Source: Strigops habroptila (Eukaryota > Chordata > Aves > Psittaciformes > Psittacidae). Taken from it: 64,000 nucleotides of DNA. The notes beneath the pieces are model-generated. The model was not told the DNA's origin and searched no databases. It saw only the letters and a list, made by a program, of their open reading frames with translations. The translations under genes and the position numbers were made by a program. Positions 42,963-55,900 of the stretch are shown one piece after another. Positions within the stretch are counted from its first letter, which is position 1, and every line of letters begins with the position of its first letter. The stretch is taken from positions 55,235,743 to 55,299,742 of the forward strand of contig NC_044278.2 in assembly GCF_004027225.2 (NCBI RefSeq). Reading direction: 5' to 3'.

Positions 42963-43330
42963 CCCCTAGAAGAATTATCTTCTTTTTTGGACTGTAAAAG
43001 GAGCTGTTGTCTCTGAAAGGATGGAGGTAAAACATGAACTCATCCAACAATTTTAGTAAGCCTAATGCTGACAAAGGCACTGAATCATTTGTTTTCCTTC
43101 TCACAGTGGTATCCTACCTATAAATCAATAATTATATTTCTTGGCTCGATCTCTAGTGCGACGAAGTAGGAGCTGTATCTGATGCTGTGGAAAATGCACT
43201 GCGTTATGGCAACAACTGTAAATTCAAGGAGCATGAACTGTGAACGAAAGGTGCCCAGAGTGGCAACTGGTCTGGGATTAACACAGCCCACGTGCTGCTC
43301 TCTGCTCTGTCCCTTCATAAAAGGCAATGA

Positions 43331-43668
43331 TACTTCCAGTACCTAAAGGGGGCCTATGAGAAATGTGGAGAGGGACTTTTTACAACTGCATGTAGTGACA
43401 GGACAAGAGGGAACGGCTTTAAACTGACAGAGGGGAGATTTAGATTAGACATTAGGAAAAAATTCTTCCCTGTGAGGGTGCTGAGGCGCTGGCACAGGTT
43501 GCCCAGAGAAGCTGTGGCTGGCCCATCCCCGGCATTGCTCAAGGCCAGGCTGGACGGGGCTTGGAGCAACCTGGTCTAGTGCAAGGTGTCCTTGCCCACA
43601 GCAGAGGGGTTGGAACTAGATGATCTTCAGGTCCTTTCCAACCCAAACCATTCTGTGATTCTATGATA
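43331..43668 (+). repeat. CR1 LINE 3' end, sense, short
   Basis: Starts at 'cttccagtacctaaaggggg' and runs through the CR1 3'UTR to the terminal 'ccattctgtgattctatga'. Only the last roughly 335 bases of the element are present, well preserved. Confidence 0.93.
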
Positions 43669-46600
43669 AAGCCTGTTTGCTTCCTCAAGTCAGAGAACAA
43701 GGCACCTTCCCTTTCTGAGGCCCCTTCTGGGAAAAAAGGTTGGATAGTCAGCTCGAGAGTGGGTTTGGGGCAAATGTTTGCCACTATTAGAGACATCTTA
43801 TGCTGCCAGCGAGCCAGAGGAGCAGCAGGCAAAATCTTGAGGCTTTTTTGCTATTCGTATCAAAGGTGGATCCAGCCACTTCCCAGGTCAGATAATTGCT
43901 CAAGATAATTTTGACAGTAATCAAGAATACTTCAACGATAAAATACGATTTTAGGCTGAGGCTAACAAAAATTAGGACAATGTTCAGTGTGAATTTTGCA
44001 ATTATAAATGGCTGTTCTTTTTTGATTAACTCTTCAAGGCTGTTGCAGATATAGCTGCAGTTACAAGACCAGAAAAAGATAAACAACAGCTAGATTTAAA
44101 TTCAGACAGCACTGTCTCAAAACTGTCTCGAATGAATACATATTTCTGAAAAGCATGATAGAGAAATAAAAGCAGGAGAACAAGATGGGATATAACTTAA
44201 ATTCATTTCCTTAGAGAAGCAACTGATACTGGCATTGGTCCAGAAATGTAGCTTGAAGAAGATGAAAGAAATATTAAGAAATAAATCAGTCTGAAGCGGA
44301 AATGTGTGGGTGTTTTGATAAAGTGGAAGGGATTCTGGAAGGATGATGGATGGGTGAAAGAGGCTGAGCTTCTGGCTTTACGATGACAAACATAAACCTA
44401 TTTTTCATTGTGATTAAGAGTGCAAATCTAAGTCATATTGGGCAACAGATGTGGATAACTCTATTAGCCCTGTCTCTGTCCAGGAGGTAAGGTACTTTCC
44501 TGCTATGCTGAGGATGAGGGGCTAGTGCAGCAGCACCATTTCCATCTTCTCTGGCACAAAGAAGAAAAAAACCCTTATAAGTTACCCTCAGATCTCTTCA
44601 CCCTACTACACAAGCCATTTATCCTTGTGTAATGAGTTCAGAATGTATGTAGGAATGGGGGCAGTCTCTGGCAGTCTCCTAACTACAGCTTTTGAAGAAT
44701 CTGTGCCCAAGCCCTGTGGTGTCAGCCTGTCAGTGGTGCAGACACAAGGTGCTTAATATCCATCTGAAGTCATTGTCTTACAGGCTTCACACGTTCAGCA
44801 CTTCTGGGGTGAAGACTTAAACTCCAGCCTTTCAACTATGTAAAGCCTATATGAGCAGTTCCAGACAAAAGCAGTGTGTGTCCTATCGTGCTATAAGACC
44901 TCTCCAGTGCTCCTCTAGCCTCATGGTACCATTAAAAACCCCTGTTCTTCTCTTTCAGGAGTGAAAGGGTGTGGAATTAGGCTGTCTTTGTGATCACCTT
45001 TCTGTGAACACTTTGGAATCAGCATGTCTAAGTAACTTCCCACAGAGATATTTGAGATGATCTCTGCATTGCTTAAGCTAATTGAAGAAAGATGGGTTAT
45101 TAATGTTGGTCTGGCCTTAGGACATCTCATCTATTCCTTCTGGACAATTAGGTTTGTTGGATTGACATTGATCCTAGGTAAAATAACAGGGGAAAAACTG
45201 ATACAGCATTACACTACAAAAAAGTTGAAAGTGGATTGATGTAAGATTTGGAAAGCTTTCTTGTTAAGCAAAACAGTTCTTCATCTTTCCTGAGATGACA
45301 AATTTAATGAAAGTAGTTGTATATACTTAACAGACCTAGCTTTCTTAAGATATCAGACTTTGTTTTGACCAGAAATTAGATTGTACAGCATTAGGCAAGT
45401 ACATATCAGATGAAGTAGCTGGGCGGTAACTGAGTGATACCAAGATCATGAATATACACTAATATAGCTGTCATTGTGGAATCACTGAATAGACATGCTC
45501 CAGCAGGGCTCTGGATTATTCCCAGGATGCAGACAATGAACCTTGCAGATGACACAGGGACAGGAAGAGTGCCCCACTCTCACCATGCAAAGAAACCTGC
45601 ACTGTCACATAACCTGGGTTTTGTTAAATTTCGCCTAAGAACAAGGAAGGCAAATTACCACTTGTAGAAGGAGGGTATGAGCTGAGGTAGAAGAGGAAGG
45701 AGAAGAGTATCCTTAAAAGCAGTTTGCTGTGAATAGGATTAGGCACCTTAGTGGACAAGCACCTGAATTTGCAATCTTGATATGCCAGAGCAAAGAAGAC
45801 TTATGGAAGTAAGTAATGTGACACAGAATAGGATCTCTGTATGAGGTACTGTACAAAGCATACTGAAATAGGGTGTGTAGCTCTGTTCATAATGTTTTAA
45901 AAGCATATTGAAAAGCTAGTGATGTAGGAAAAGCATGTAACTTATTTGGGAGGTAAAAGAAAATGTCTGAGACTGAACCACTTCAAGAACTTGGTTTACA
46001 TCTCAGCAGGCAATCAAAGGGTGATTTGATCAAAACATAATCTCTTCCTTCATCATAAGGGGGTATTGATGTTTTTCAGGGAAAAGCAGCAAGAATGAGT
46101 AGTTACTAGTTAGAAAGGGGTGTATTTCTTTGATTTTGTTTAGCAGTGCTGATGATGTGTTGGAGCAAACTCCCGAGGGAAGTAATGGAAGATCTGATCA
46201 GGGAGCACCAACTATGAGCTGCCCAGCAAAGGCAGGGGAGCGAGGTGTAACAGCAAGGCAGGCAGGGGCAGTGACCCCACTGACAAGGGGTGAAGTCCCA
46301 CAGTAGGGTGAGTGTAACCAGGTCCATCCAACAGATTACTGGACAAGTCCAAAGTGATGAACCAGGTCTGGGGTGAAGCCTGGAAGTCAAGACAGCAAGT
46401 CAAGGTCTGTCAAGGTCTGCATCATTGGTACATGCTGGACACAGTGGAGCTGCCATGTAGCTCAGGCAGAGACCAAGGGCAAGAGGGCAAGAGTCGCATC
46501 TTAAGGCATGTCTTGAGAGAAGAGAGGTGACCCATGACCAAGGCTTCTTACAGTTCTGATTCAAGACTGGACAGCTGCACTACAGATCAGCCTGGAGCCC

Positions 46601-48423
46601 AAGCAGCCAAACTGGGCTTTGGAGGAGGACAGACTTGGTTCTCCAACAGATCTTTGCCTCTTGATGGCTTCACATCTACGCTGGGTACGTATTTTATGCC
46701 ATCCGTGTTTGATCCCAAAAGCATAAATTTTTACAGCTTATTCTATACTGAAAAATGGACTAGATGATGTATGAATTCTGAAATTAAGGTCTACAGTTGT
46801 ATGCGTGAGCAAGTTGTAGAAGTTACTTCATCTAAGATGTGGGAGGTAATAATGCGACACTGGGGGAGTTGCTCATATAACATTTAGGGAAGAAGAACCC
46901 TCGTATCTGGCTTTTCTTATTTACTTATGCAAGCAGCTAGTCCAGTAATTGCAGCCACAATTTCCTTTTCTTGGTCCTTAATTGCACTGAAATATTTTAA
47001 TTAATATCCTGTTAGAATCCAAAATGTTAGGCTTTTCTGGTTCTAAGGCCAATAGTTCATTGCCATTTCTTGGTTTGTGTTATTCCTTCCTACTCCACTG
47101 TTTTCATTAGCTTTGCTCTCATGGACTGCAGCACCTGAAGCACTCAATTCCTCCTCCCAGTATTCTGGCCACCTCATTGCTGTCCTGAAATGCTGATAAG
47201 CATCTCGCCTTAGCCTCTGCTGCAGAGAAGCCCACTGCCCCCAGAGCCTCTCACACAGTGTGAATGAACTCTCCACACCACAGAGCGTGTGTCTTCCAGG
47301 CTGCCCCCAAGCAGTGTTTATTCAGCCCATCGGCCATGCTCCAGGCTGTTGGGTCTTTGCTCTTGACAGACTCAGCTGCATCATGCAACATGATCTCTCA
47401 GCCAGAGCTTGGGCTGCTCCAGCATCCCTTAAATTACGTGAACAGGCCTTGGACAGAGAGGCAAAAGTGGCCATACTTGAACCCCAGGAAATTTATGGCT
47501 CTCACCCTTTCTAATAGAAACACACTTCAGCTGCTCCTTTTGTGTCCAAAAAGCAGAAGACTTCTCGTACAAGAAAGACATTGAATCAGCCACTTAAATG
47601 GGGTTCTAGTCACCATACCTCTTACCTGCTTGAAGCTAACGAATGCCTTTATGATTATAGTAGAAATATTCTGTTTTCATCATAAGTCTCTCAGCTACCC
47701 TAGAAATTAACAGGCTTTTTGCAATGTATATTTATTTAGTGCATTTTTTTTTTAAACTGATGCAGTATAATTCCACCTTTAAGTAAAAGGGTAGGGTACT
47801 GGAAATAAGAATCTAATTATCTGTAAGGAACCCAGACAGTGCTGCAGCTTGTAAAATCTTTCTTTTGTCCAGTAATGGTAGGGTGGATAAAAATCACCCT
47901 CTCCTGTCCTTGATCTCCACAATGTCCTGGGTATGGTGACATGGACAAGTTCCAAAATACACAAAGCTGTTAACCCTAATTGTTGTACAGATTCAAATGC
48001 AACGGTTGCATAAATCTCTGGCTCTTCTCCCAGGCATTGATCCTGTGCTCCAATAAGCCTATTCTAGAATAGGAAACGGGTTTTTCAAGTTCACTGAGAT
48101 CATATGAGATTTTTCTTGTAATATTTTTACACACTCAGATTACAAGGTTTGCTTAAAACTTTCAGCACTCCATATGTGGTCTCAGCTTCAGTCATTTGGT
48201 TGCTGCAACTCTAGAAATTTTTAATTGATTTTTGTCAAAGTATGCTGGAGGTCATTCATCTGCTTACGCTGTATACAGTAAATCCTTGTAAATATTTTTA
48301 GCAAACTAAGTAGTTTATAAGAGGTTCTGTTCAAAATAGGCAACAATAAAATTGTTCCAGACTTAGCTGTGACACAGCAGTACAGCAGGGCAGAAAATGT
48401 TTGCAGAGTTTGAATGATGTGAC
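43669..48423. other. NIPA1-HERC2 intergenic, segment 3
   Basis: 4.75 kb without a recognised gene. A G+C-richer, locally repetitive block lies at 46150-46560 (see findings). T-rich run near 47746-47755. Confidence 0.5.
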
Positions 48424-49085
48424 TTAGAATCATAGAATCACAGAATGGTTTGGGTTGGAAGGGACCTTAAAGATCATCTAGATCCAACCCCCCTGCCATG
48501 GGCAGGGACACCTTCCACTAGACCAGGTTGCTCAAAGCCCTGTCCAACCTGGCCTTGAACACTGCCAGGGATGAGGCAGCCACAACTTCTCTGGGCACCC
48601 TGTGCCAGCGCCTCACCACCTTCATAGTAAAGAACTTCTTCCTTTAATCTAAATCTCCCCTCTTTCAGTTTAAAACCATTCCCCTTTGTCTTAGCACTAC
48701 ATGCCCTCGTAAAAAGTCCCTCTACATATTTCCTGTAGGCCCCTTTAGGTTCTGGAAGGCTGCTCTAAGGTCTCCCTGGATCCTTCTCCAGGCTGATCAA
48801 GCCCAACTCTCTCAGCCTGTCCTTCCAGGAGAGGTGCTCCAGCCCTCTGATCATCTTCACGGCCCTCCTCTGGACTCACTCAAGCAGGTCCATGTCCCTC
48901 TTGTGTTGGGGGACCCAGAGCTGAATGCAATATTCCAGGTGGGGTCTTACCAGAGCAGAGTAGAGGGGCAGGATCACCTTCTTTGATGTGCTGGTCACGG
49001 TCCTTTTGATGCATCCCAGGATACGGTTGGCTTTCTGGGCTGCAAGCGCACACTGCTGGGTCATGTTGAGCTTCTTGTGAAGGCA
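48424..49085 (-). repeat. CR1 LINE fragment, antisense
   Basis: The terminal tail is at the left ('aatcatagaatcacagaatg' on plus), so the element reads on the minus strand. It runs from the end of the reverse-transcriptase ORF (minus-strand peptide [17 protein letters not shown]) through the whole 3'UTR. About 660 bases, 5'-truncated, no functional ORF. Confidence 0.94.
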
Positions 49086-52000
49086 GAGTCTATAACATCT
49101 CATCCAAGTGGATAATGGTGAAACAGATGGCAAGCAATCTGCTTTTCGTTTGGAAGTTTTGGCTTGTGCTGTTTAGTTCTTATATTAAATTTTTCTTTAG
49201 TGCCATTCTGATGATCAGGGATGGCTCATCTGTACTGTTCTAAACCTTGTTGATAATCTCTGGTAATACATTAATACATTGGCTTTTGAATAAATTTCAA
49301 AATAGTGTTTACATTAATATTCATAACACAAATAGGAGAACTATAGAAATATAATTTAGTTCAGAATTGCACCAAATAAACAAAAAATAAACAAAAGTTG
49401 GATGATACATTATTATTGAAGTCCATAACAAATTGCCATACGTTATAGTGATGAAAACAGTCAAGCTTGTGTGATCTTTTTGTCATTCTAATATTTTTGA
49501 GTGAAATACAGAAAATCAGGACTGCTCAAGTGTTTTAAACACAGAGGATGAATTCTATTAAGTACTTAAGATGGCTCTGCAAGATGCTTTATTTATAAAT
49601 GGCACTGATCTGTGAAAAAAATCGATCGTTTTTTACTTTATTTACCAGTTGGGTTGCTAATGGAGACTAACTATACACCATTTGTCATTTCTTTTCATGT
49701 CCAGAGTGGGTGTGCCAAGGAAATACACAGGATGCTGCTGAGTGCTAAATTTGAATGTAACATTTGCATAACAGGCAAAAATGTCTTACAGTGCAAAATC
49801 ATATTTACTCTGTATCACTAGTACAGTTTCTGAAACAGGACTCTGAAAAACTGAACAGTAGAGCTGAATTAACACATGCAAAGTAATTTTCATTGGCAGA
49901 GTTACTAGTTTTGTACTTTTTCCATTACTATTATTCTTTATTTTGTGTAGTCACATTTTAGGCATACTAAATTATTGACGTGTTAATTTTTATTGCAGTT
50001 ACACAATGGACATTTAATGCTTTAAGGGTCAAGCTCTAACTTAATTTAGCTCAGTAACAGCCCTTTTCAGCTAAACTAATGTAACAAGACTGTCATGCAG
50101 ATTTAATAGAGGTACTATATACCAGTGAAATAGGGCAAAGCATCACTTAGAGCCTATCCAAATTGTCTGTCTTTGTGACCTCTGTCATTTAAAATACATC
50201 CAATTTACCAAAATGCAGTCTAGTAATACAAAAGCAGCTGTAAAAGAACTGCATGATTTGCTCTGCATTAGATTGTATTAGATGATTTTCTTTTTGTATT
50301 AGAGTAGTGAAATATTAAAGCTATGTTGATGCCCTCATTGCTACTAAAATGCCACTTGACCAGAGTCAGCAGTTAGCAAGGCTTTGTTACTTACTTACAC
50401 TAACTTCTGAGTATGCGAAAAATCTGCCAGAATGCATACTGCCATGGATGTGCAGCATCTTCTACCTTACTATACTTATAGGCCGGGGATTGACGCAGTA
50501 GTGAGGATGTTACCTCAGCATTGTCTCTAATAATCTGGACCATTTGTAAAAGGTGAAAAACTAGCACATGGCTCAGTTGATGTGCAGCATCATCTGCATG
50601 GGTAGGCCTTTTTAGCTCCTCCGTTTTGTTTCAAATTCAGTTTGCCTTCACTCTATGATAGTCAAGTTTTGTCTCATCTTCTCTGCTCCGTGGAGTGTTT
50701 CTTCTTCCAGTGACATCACTGCATTAAATGGCAGAGGAACACCCTGAACTTTGTAAAAGGACCTAAAAGGACCTAAAGGGCTTTTTGGACTGTGGTCTGA
50801 ATAACTCCGGTATCTGGTACGCAGAAGGAAAGATAAAAGCAAATTACTATTAATTAGCCAGTTAATGAATAACAAAAATAGACATCAGACACTTCCGTTT
50901 GCAGCCTCCTTTTGTATCCAAAGTCTGAATGAAGTAAGAAAGCAGGAAGACTCCAGAGAATTATTTGCCAAACCCATAATTAGCATGGTTTCATGACAGG
51001 GTTAAAGGTCAGAATATGCTAAAGTAATTTGTAAAACAGAGGTTTCTGGAGCTTCTTCTCAGTGCTGGAAAATCACTGTTAGACCTCTGTAGATCTCACT
51101 GTACAACAGACTTCAGTAAGAGGTACCTCCTAGCGAAACTCATGTGGGCTTGAAGGTCTGAAGAATAAACAATCTGTGGATATAGGCTTAAACTATGTTC
51201 TTTTTCCCTAGCAGGTTCCCAAGTGGATTAATTAACTGTTTTATTAAATATACTGTCATCCTGTATTTTGGAATTACTCTTTTCCTAACTCGTTTTTTAT
51301 GTACATATGAAACACATTATCCTAGCTTGTTATTTTACTATTCAACAATGAAAACTTAATAGGAAAAGAAGCATTGCATTTGTATTGCTATTTTTGCTGG
51401 GGTTGCTTAGGCTAATAAAGTTTATTCAAACTATTCTAATACTTAAGGGAAGTTGTAGTGACAATTTTGAACTTGCATTTTCTGAACAGAGAATTCTACT
51501 GTCAATACATAAAATGCTAACAGAATCCAGTTTGTAATTTCTTGGGAGTGAGCCAGCTTTAACATAATGTAACAGGACTAACATAACTGGAGTGAGTGGA
51601 GTTAACGTATTATCAGAATTGATTTTAGAAATGAGATCAGAGTCCTGCGACGTTCCTTCTTATAAAAAAACCCAAACACAACAGCAAACCATCAACAAAA
51701 AATATTGCATATTTTTCTAAAAGATTGTTGAAAGAGCCAAGACAAGATTTTACTCTCAGCACCATGAGCATAAGGCCATTCTTTTAGTCTTATTATCTTG
51801 CTGTAGAATTCCCTTCACTGTCTTTCTTGTGCATTGAGTAGAGAGATGCCTGTACTTCTAAGTGCAATTCCTCCATCCTGCTCTAGGGTGTAATGGGTTG
51901 CATTTGAGGTGTCTATCCCTCGTCACTGGCACTAGAAATAGCCCAAAGGACTAGCTTACAATGGGTAATACTAGCCAAAATGAGTCCTAGCTGTATTTTA

Positions 52001-52444
52001 CAACAGTGTAAGTGGGAGGTGAACTGAGGGTCATTGATTATAATAAAAATAATACGTTTCTAGAGGATTGTTTCTGATATTTTTGTATTTTATATCTGGT
52101 GACAGTCCTCCATTTACATTCAGTTTACACTACTGTAAATCAGTAATATCTGATTTACTCTATATCAAACTTCTTGTCTTCAGTTGTATTTCCCAGGCAA
52201 GAAATAAATACAACTGCAGATTTCAAATGGGATTGCAGCTATTTGTCCTTGAAACAGGAGAGAAGCTTTTCAATTTGAGTAACTCATAAAAATAAAGGGA
52301 TCTTTTTACCTAAGAGAATAAACAAGCAAACAAAAAGAATTTAAAATGCCATCAGTAATGGAGGGAGTTGATGGCATGAGTGACAAAGGCTGAAAAACCT
52401 TAAAAAACATTGCTGTCCCAAATGTTTTATGTTGAACATAACAG
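49086..52444. other. NIPA1-HERC2 intergenic, segment 4
   Basis: 3.4 kb of AT-rich DNA with a threefold ACCTAAAAGG-type repeat near 50755-50780. No gene or repeat family is recognised. Confidence 0.5.
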
Positions 52445-52947
52445 GGATGTGGACCTGCTTGAGTGAGTCCAGAGAAGGGTACAAAAATGATCAGAGGGCT
52501 GGAGCACCTCTCCTGGAAAGACAGGCTGAGAGAGTTGGGCTTGATCAGCCTGGAGAAGGTTCCAGGGAGACCTTGTAACAGTCTTCCAGTACATAAAGGG
52601 GGCCTACGAGAAAGGTGGAGAGGGACTTTTTACAAGGGCATGTAGTGATAAGACAAGGGGGAATGGCTTTAAAGTGAAAGAGGAAAAATTTAGGCAAGAT
52701 GGGATGAGATGAGATGAGATGAGATTAGGAAGAAATTCTTCCCTGTGAGGGTGCTGAGGCACTGGCACAGTTTGCCCAGAGAAGCTGTGGTTGCCCCATC
52801 CCTGGCAGTGTTCAAGGCCAGGCTGAATGGGGCTTGGAGCAACCTGGTCTAGTGGAAGGTGTCCCTGCCCATGGCAGGGGGGTTGGAACTGGATGAGCTT
52901 TAAGGTCCCTTCCAACCCAAACCATTCTGTGATTCTATGAGTCTATC
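52445..52947 (+). repeat. CR1 LINE 3' end, sense, with internal pentanucleotide expansion
   Basis: Runs from 'gatgtggacctgcttgagtg' to 'ttctgtgattctatgagtct'. The conserved 'gattagatat' region has become a (GATGA)n stretch at 52699-52727, a secondary microsatellite within the repeat. No ORF remains. Confidence 0.93.
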
Positions 52948-55900
52948 AAAGTTAGAGTCCATCTGGGATAGAAGTAGGAGCAGGAGTCAGACTCTCCAGG
53001 TGGTGATGGAGGAAGTCATGCATTTAGTGTTTGGAAATGCGTGTGTATGCAGAGCCATAAGTGCACACAATTACTAGGGGCCATTATGCAAGTGGCAGGG
53101 ATCCTGTAGAAGGACCCTGAACTTTTTTGTGATAAAGCTGGAGTGTTACCACACAACATAGTCATCACAGCTTTCTATCATAGCGGAGTAGTCAACCTTA
53201 TAGCAAAGATTTCATAAACGTTTGTTAAATCTTGTATGCTGTCTGTAAATAGAGGAGGAATTTGAATTTGGTACAGAAGAGAAGATTCATAGCAGCAATT
53301 TCCCAGGATTTAATTTTCTTTGAAGGATTATGAATGAGAAAAGAAGAAAAAGACATTCACAGTCTGATTTTTCAAAAATACCAATAGCTGCTATGTTGAA
53401 ATATCATGGCATAGAGAGAAATCTGTGACCTGGTTGAGAAGTGTCACAAAATTACGGGTCAAAGCAAGCATTCAAATATGGGTCCAACTGCTATACAGAA
53501 TTTAACAGTGTTAACACTCTCGTGCTGAAATCAGGAAAGACAACAGGTGCAAATGCTGTTGGTTGCGACAGCTTATTGTGCTTGCAGCAAACATACTGCA
53601 AAGTCAACAGAAGACTAGCACCGGAACAAGCTGAAGCACACATTGTCTTGGAAGATTGTTTTTCTTCCTGTTTGAACTCATTACTTAATTTTAGATCACT
53701 AACATCGTTGGCATCCCCTACCCAAACTTAAGACACAATATACATTATCATATCTTAAATATCACGTGACTCTCCCTTGAGGATAAAACAGTTTCTAAAT
53801 TGTAGTAACTGGGGTGGGGATTGGAAAAACAGAAAAGATGCAAAAAGCTCCCTTTATAAATGGGCATGTTGGAGAAACGCAGCAGAGATTCTCCACAACT
53901 GTATTTACACTTCTGTGGAAAGGGAACTGTGGACAGTTGCCTGATTCATAAGCCAAGTGGACTGATGGTGTTTTAGGCTGGTATTCATTTTACATATTAA
54001 GGACAGACCAAAAAATTTGTCTTGAATCCCTTCCCTCCTCCCCCTGCCCCAGCCATTATCCCTGGGCTTGTGCTTTGACCAACCTGTCCTTGACCTTTCT
54101 ATTCTGCTGCTGACGCCCCTCCCAACAGCCTGCAGTAAGGACAAAACATGGCATAAGCCCAACTTGCTCTAACTTTATTTTCTTAAAGTTGTTTTCCCTT
54201 ATGAAGCATTTTTGTATGAAAGGATACCATATGGTTCTAGGTTAACAAATCCTCTATAGAAATACTGCTTCCTCTGCTGCTTAAATGAGTAAAGATTCCT
54301 ATCAGCAGTCATAAAGTGCTTCCCTATATATTAAGCAATGTATAAAAGCTGAAGTGGTTTTGGCCACCTTCCAGGCATTAGGAGAAACTCAATACTTGGT
54401 AGCTTCTATATGGAAAGAATTAAAATTAGCCTCATGCTTCTTTTTTATATATTAGATTTTTCTCATGCTCTGATTACTGGCTAAAAGATAGTGTTCCCAT
54501 CTCTGTCTAGTGAAGTTTCCTCCTGCTGCATCCACCTACCCTAACTAAAGGCCATGAGACTTTTGTTTCAGAGATCTAATGGATTTAATGCTTTTCTCAT
54601 TTTGCCAATTAATTTCCATTTTGTTTCTAAGTGTTCGGCAGTGGTCTATGATTTGCATAATAATTTAGGAAAAAAAAAAGCATCATTCTTGTTTATGTGC
54701 TTAAATTAAAAATCTGAAATGTTCTTGCTGCTCAGAGTGCCTACTGAACTTCCCTCCATCACATTAAGTGATCGCGAAGCATGTTGCATTGCTCATTGAT
54801 GGGTTAATTTGTAAATGTTAACTAGGCAACTAGCCTCCTATCAGATACAATATATTCAAATACTGATCTATTAGCACATATGATGATTATACAGAATCAT
54901 TCTGCCCTCAATATATGGGTTAGTATAATAGTGAGGATTTCAATCTCCTGTATAATATCATGTTGATTTTTACTAGCCTGAGCACTGCCTTGATGTTTGG
55001 GTGTAGTTTTAAATTGTATCTTGATCATTTTGAAAATCTAATATTTGTAGGTGAACAGTTTTACAAACGTAGCTTAGTATTGTAATGTATCTTTAGATGT
55101 TATTATTAGCAAATCTTACACAGAGTATTCCTGCAATTGAAAAGGCCTTTTAAATGCAAACATTTTCTGCTTCGCTTTAAGTTGATTGTATTTAGTTTGA
55201 ACATGATAGAGAGCTTATGGAAGTTGTTTAGTATATGGAATATGTATTTTTTCCATCTGAATTTCTGATATGTCTGTTACTGTATACCAAAAGCTTTTAA
55301 TTTCAGCAGATCTGTAATGGATAGCTGAATATTTCTGTAATGTTAATTTCCAAAGTCTCCTGAAGATCTGTCTAGTGAGCATACTCAAGCTGGCATTTCC
55401 AAAGCTACTTTGCAAGTCAGAGAACAACATCCATCTCAAATATTTTATTAAGTAATTATTTTGATAGTTTAAAGAAATAACAAGAACAGCCACAGAGAAT
55501 TCATTATTGTTGCTGAGTTTAGAGCTGTAGGATGAAATCAGATCAGACTGGTTTGGGCTGTAAAGCAAGAGACTCCCTGGAGAGAAACACTGGGGCTGGC
55601 CTGGGGGAAGCAAAACAACCTTTCTTCTCTGTAATGGAAGACATAACCTGGAAACCAAGCTTTCGGGATTGTTTTTTTTCTGCATACTATAACATGGTTG
55701 GCGTTGGATGAGTAAAATAAAGGATATATGAGGATGAATTTCTCAGCTTAATGAAGTTGCTGAAATATTACTACTTTCTGAAATGTTACTGAATTAGGAT
55801 TCACCCTGTTTTTAAAAATAATTAACTATGCAAAATTTAATTAACAATGGATTCTAATAAATCTTGTCACAGGAGAAGAACTTGTTGAAATTTCGGGTGT

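Larger units (their letters stand above)
35060..43330. other. NIPA1-HERC2 intergenic, segment 2
   Basis: About 8.3 kb without a recognised gene. Visible items are a G+C-richer block at 37970-38760 with several open frames on both strands (see findings), a C-run/A-run at 42765-42782 and (TTTTG)n at 42935-42962. Confidence 0.5.

Noticed and set aside
47043-47276. 77-codon minus-strand frame (Arg/Trp/Glu rich)
   Set aside because: Looks protein-like in composition but has no recognised family, no splice context and no neighbouring coding exons.
48876-49133. 85-codon minus-strand frame
   Set aside because: C-terminal piece of CR1 reverse transcriptase in a truncated LINE copy, not a host gene.
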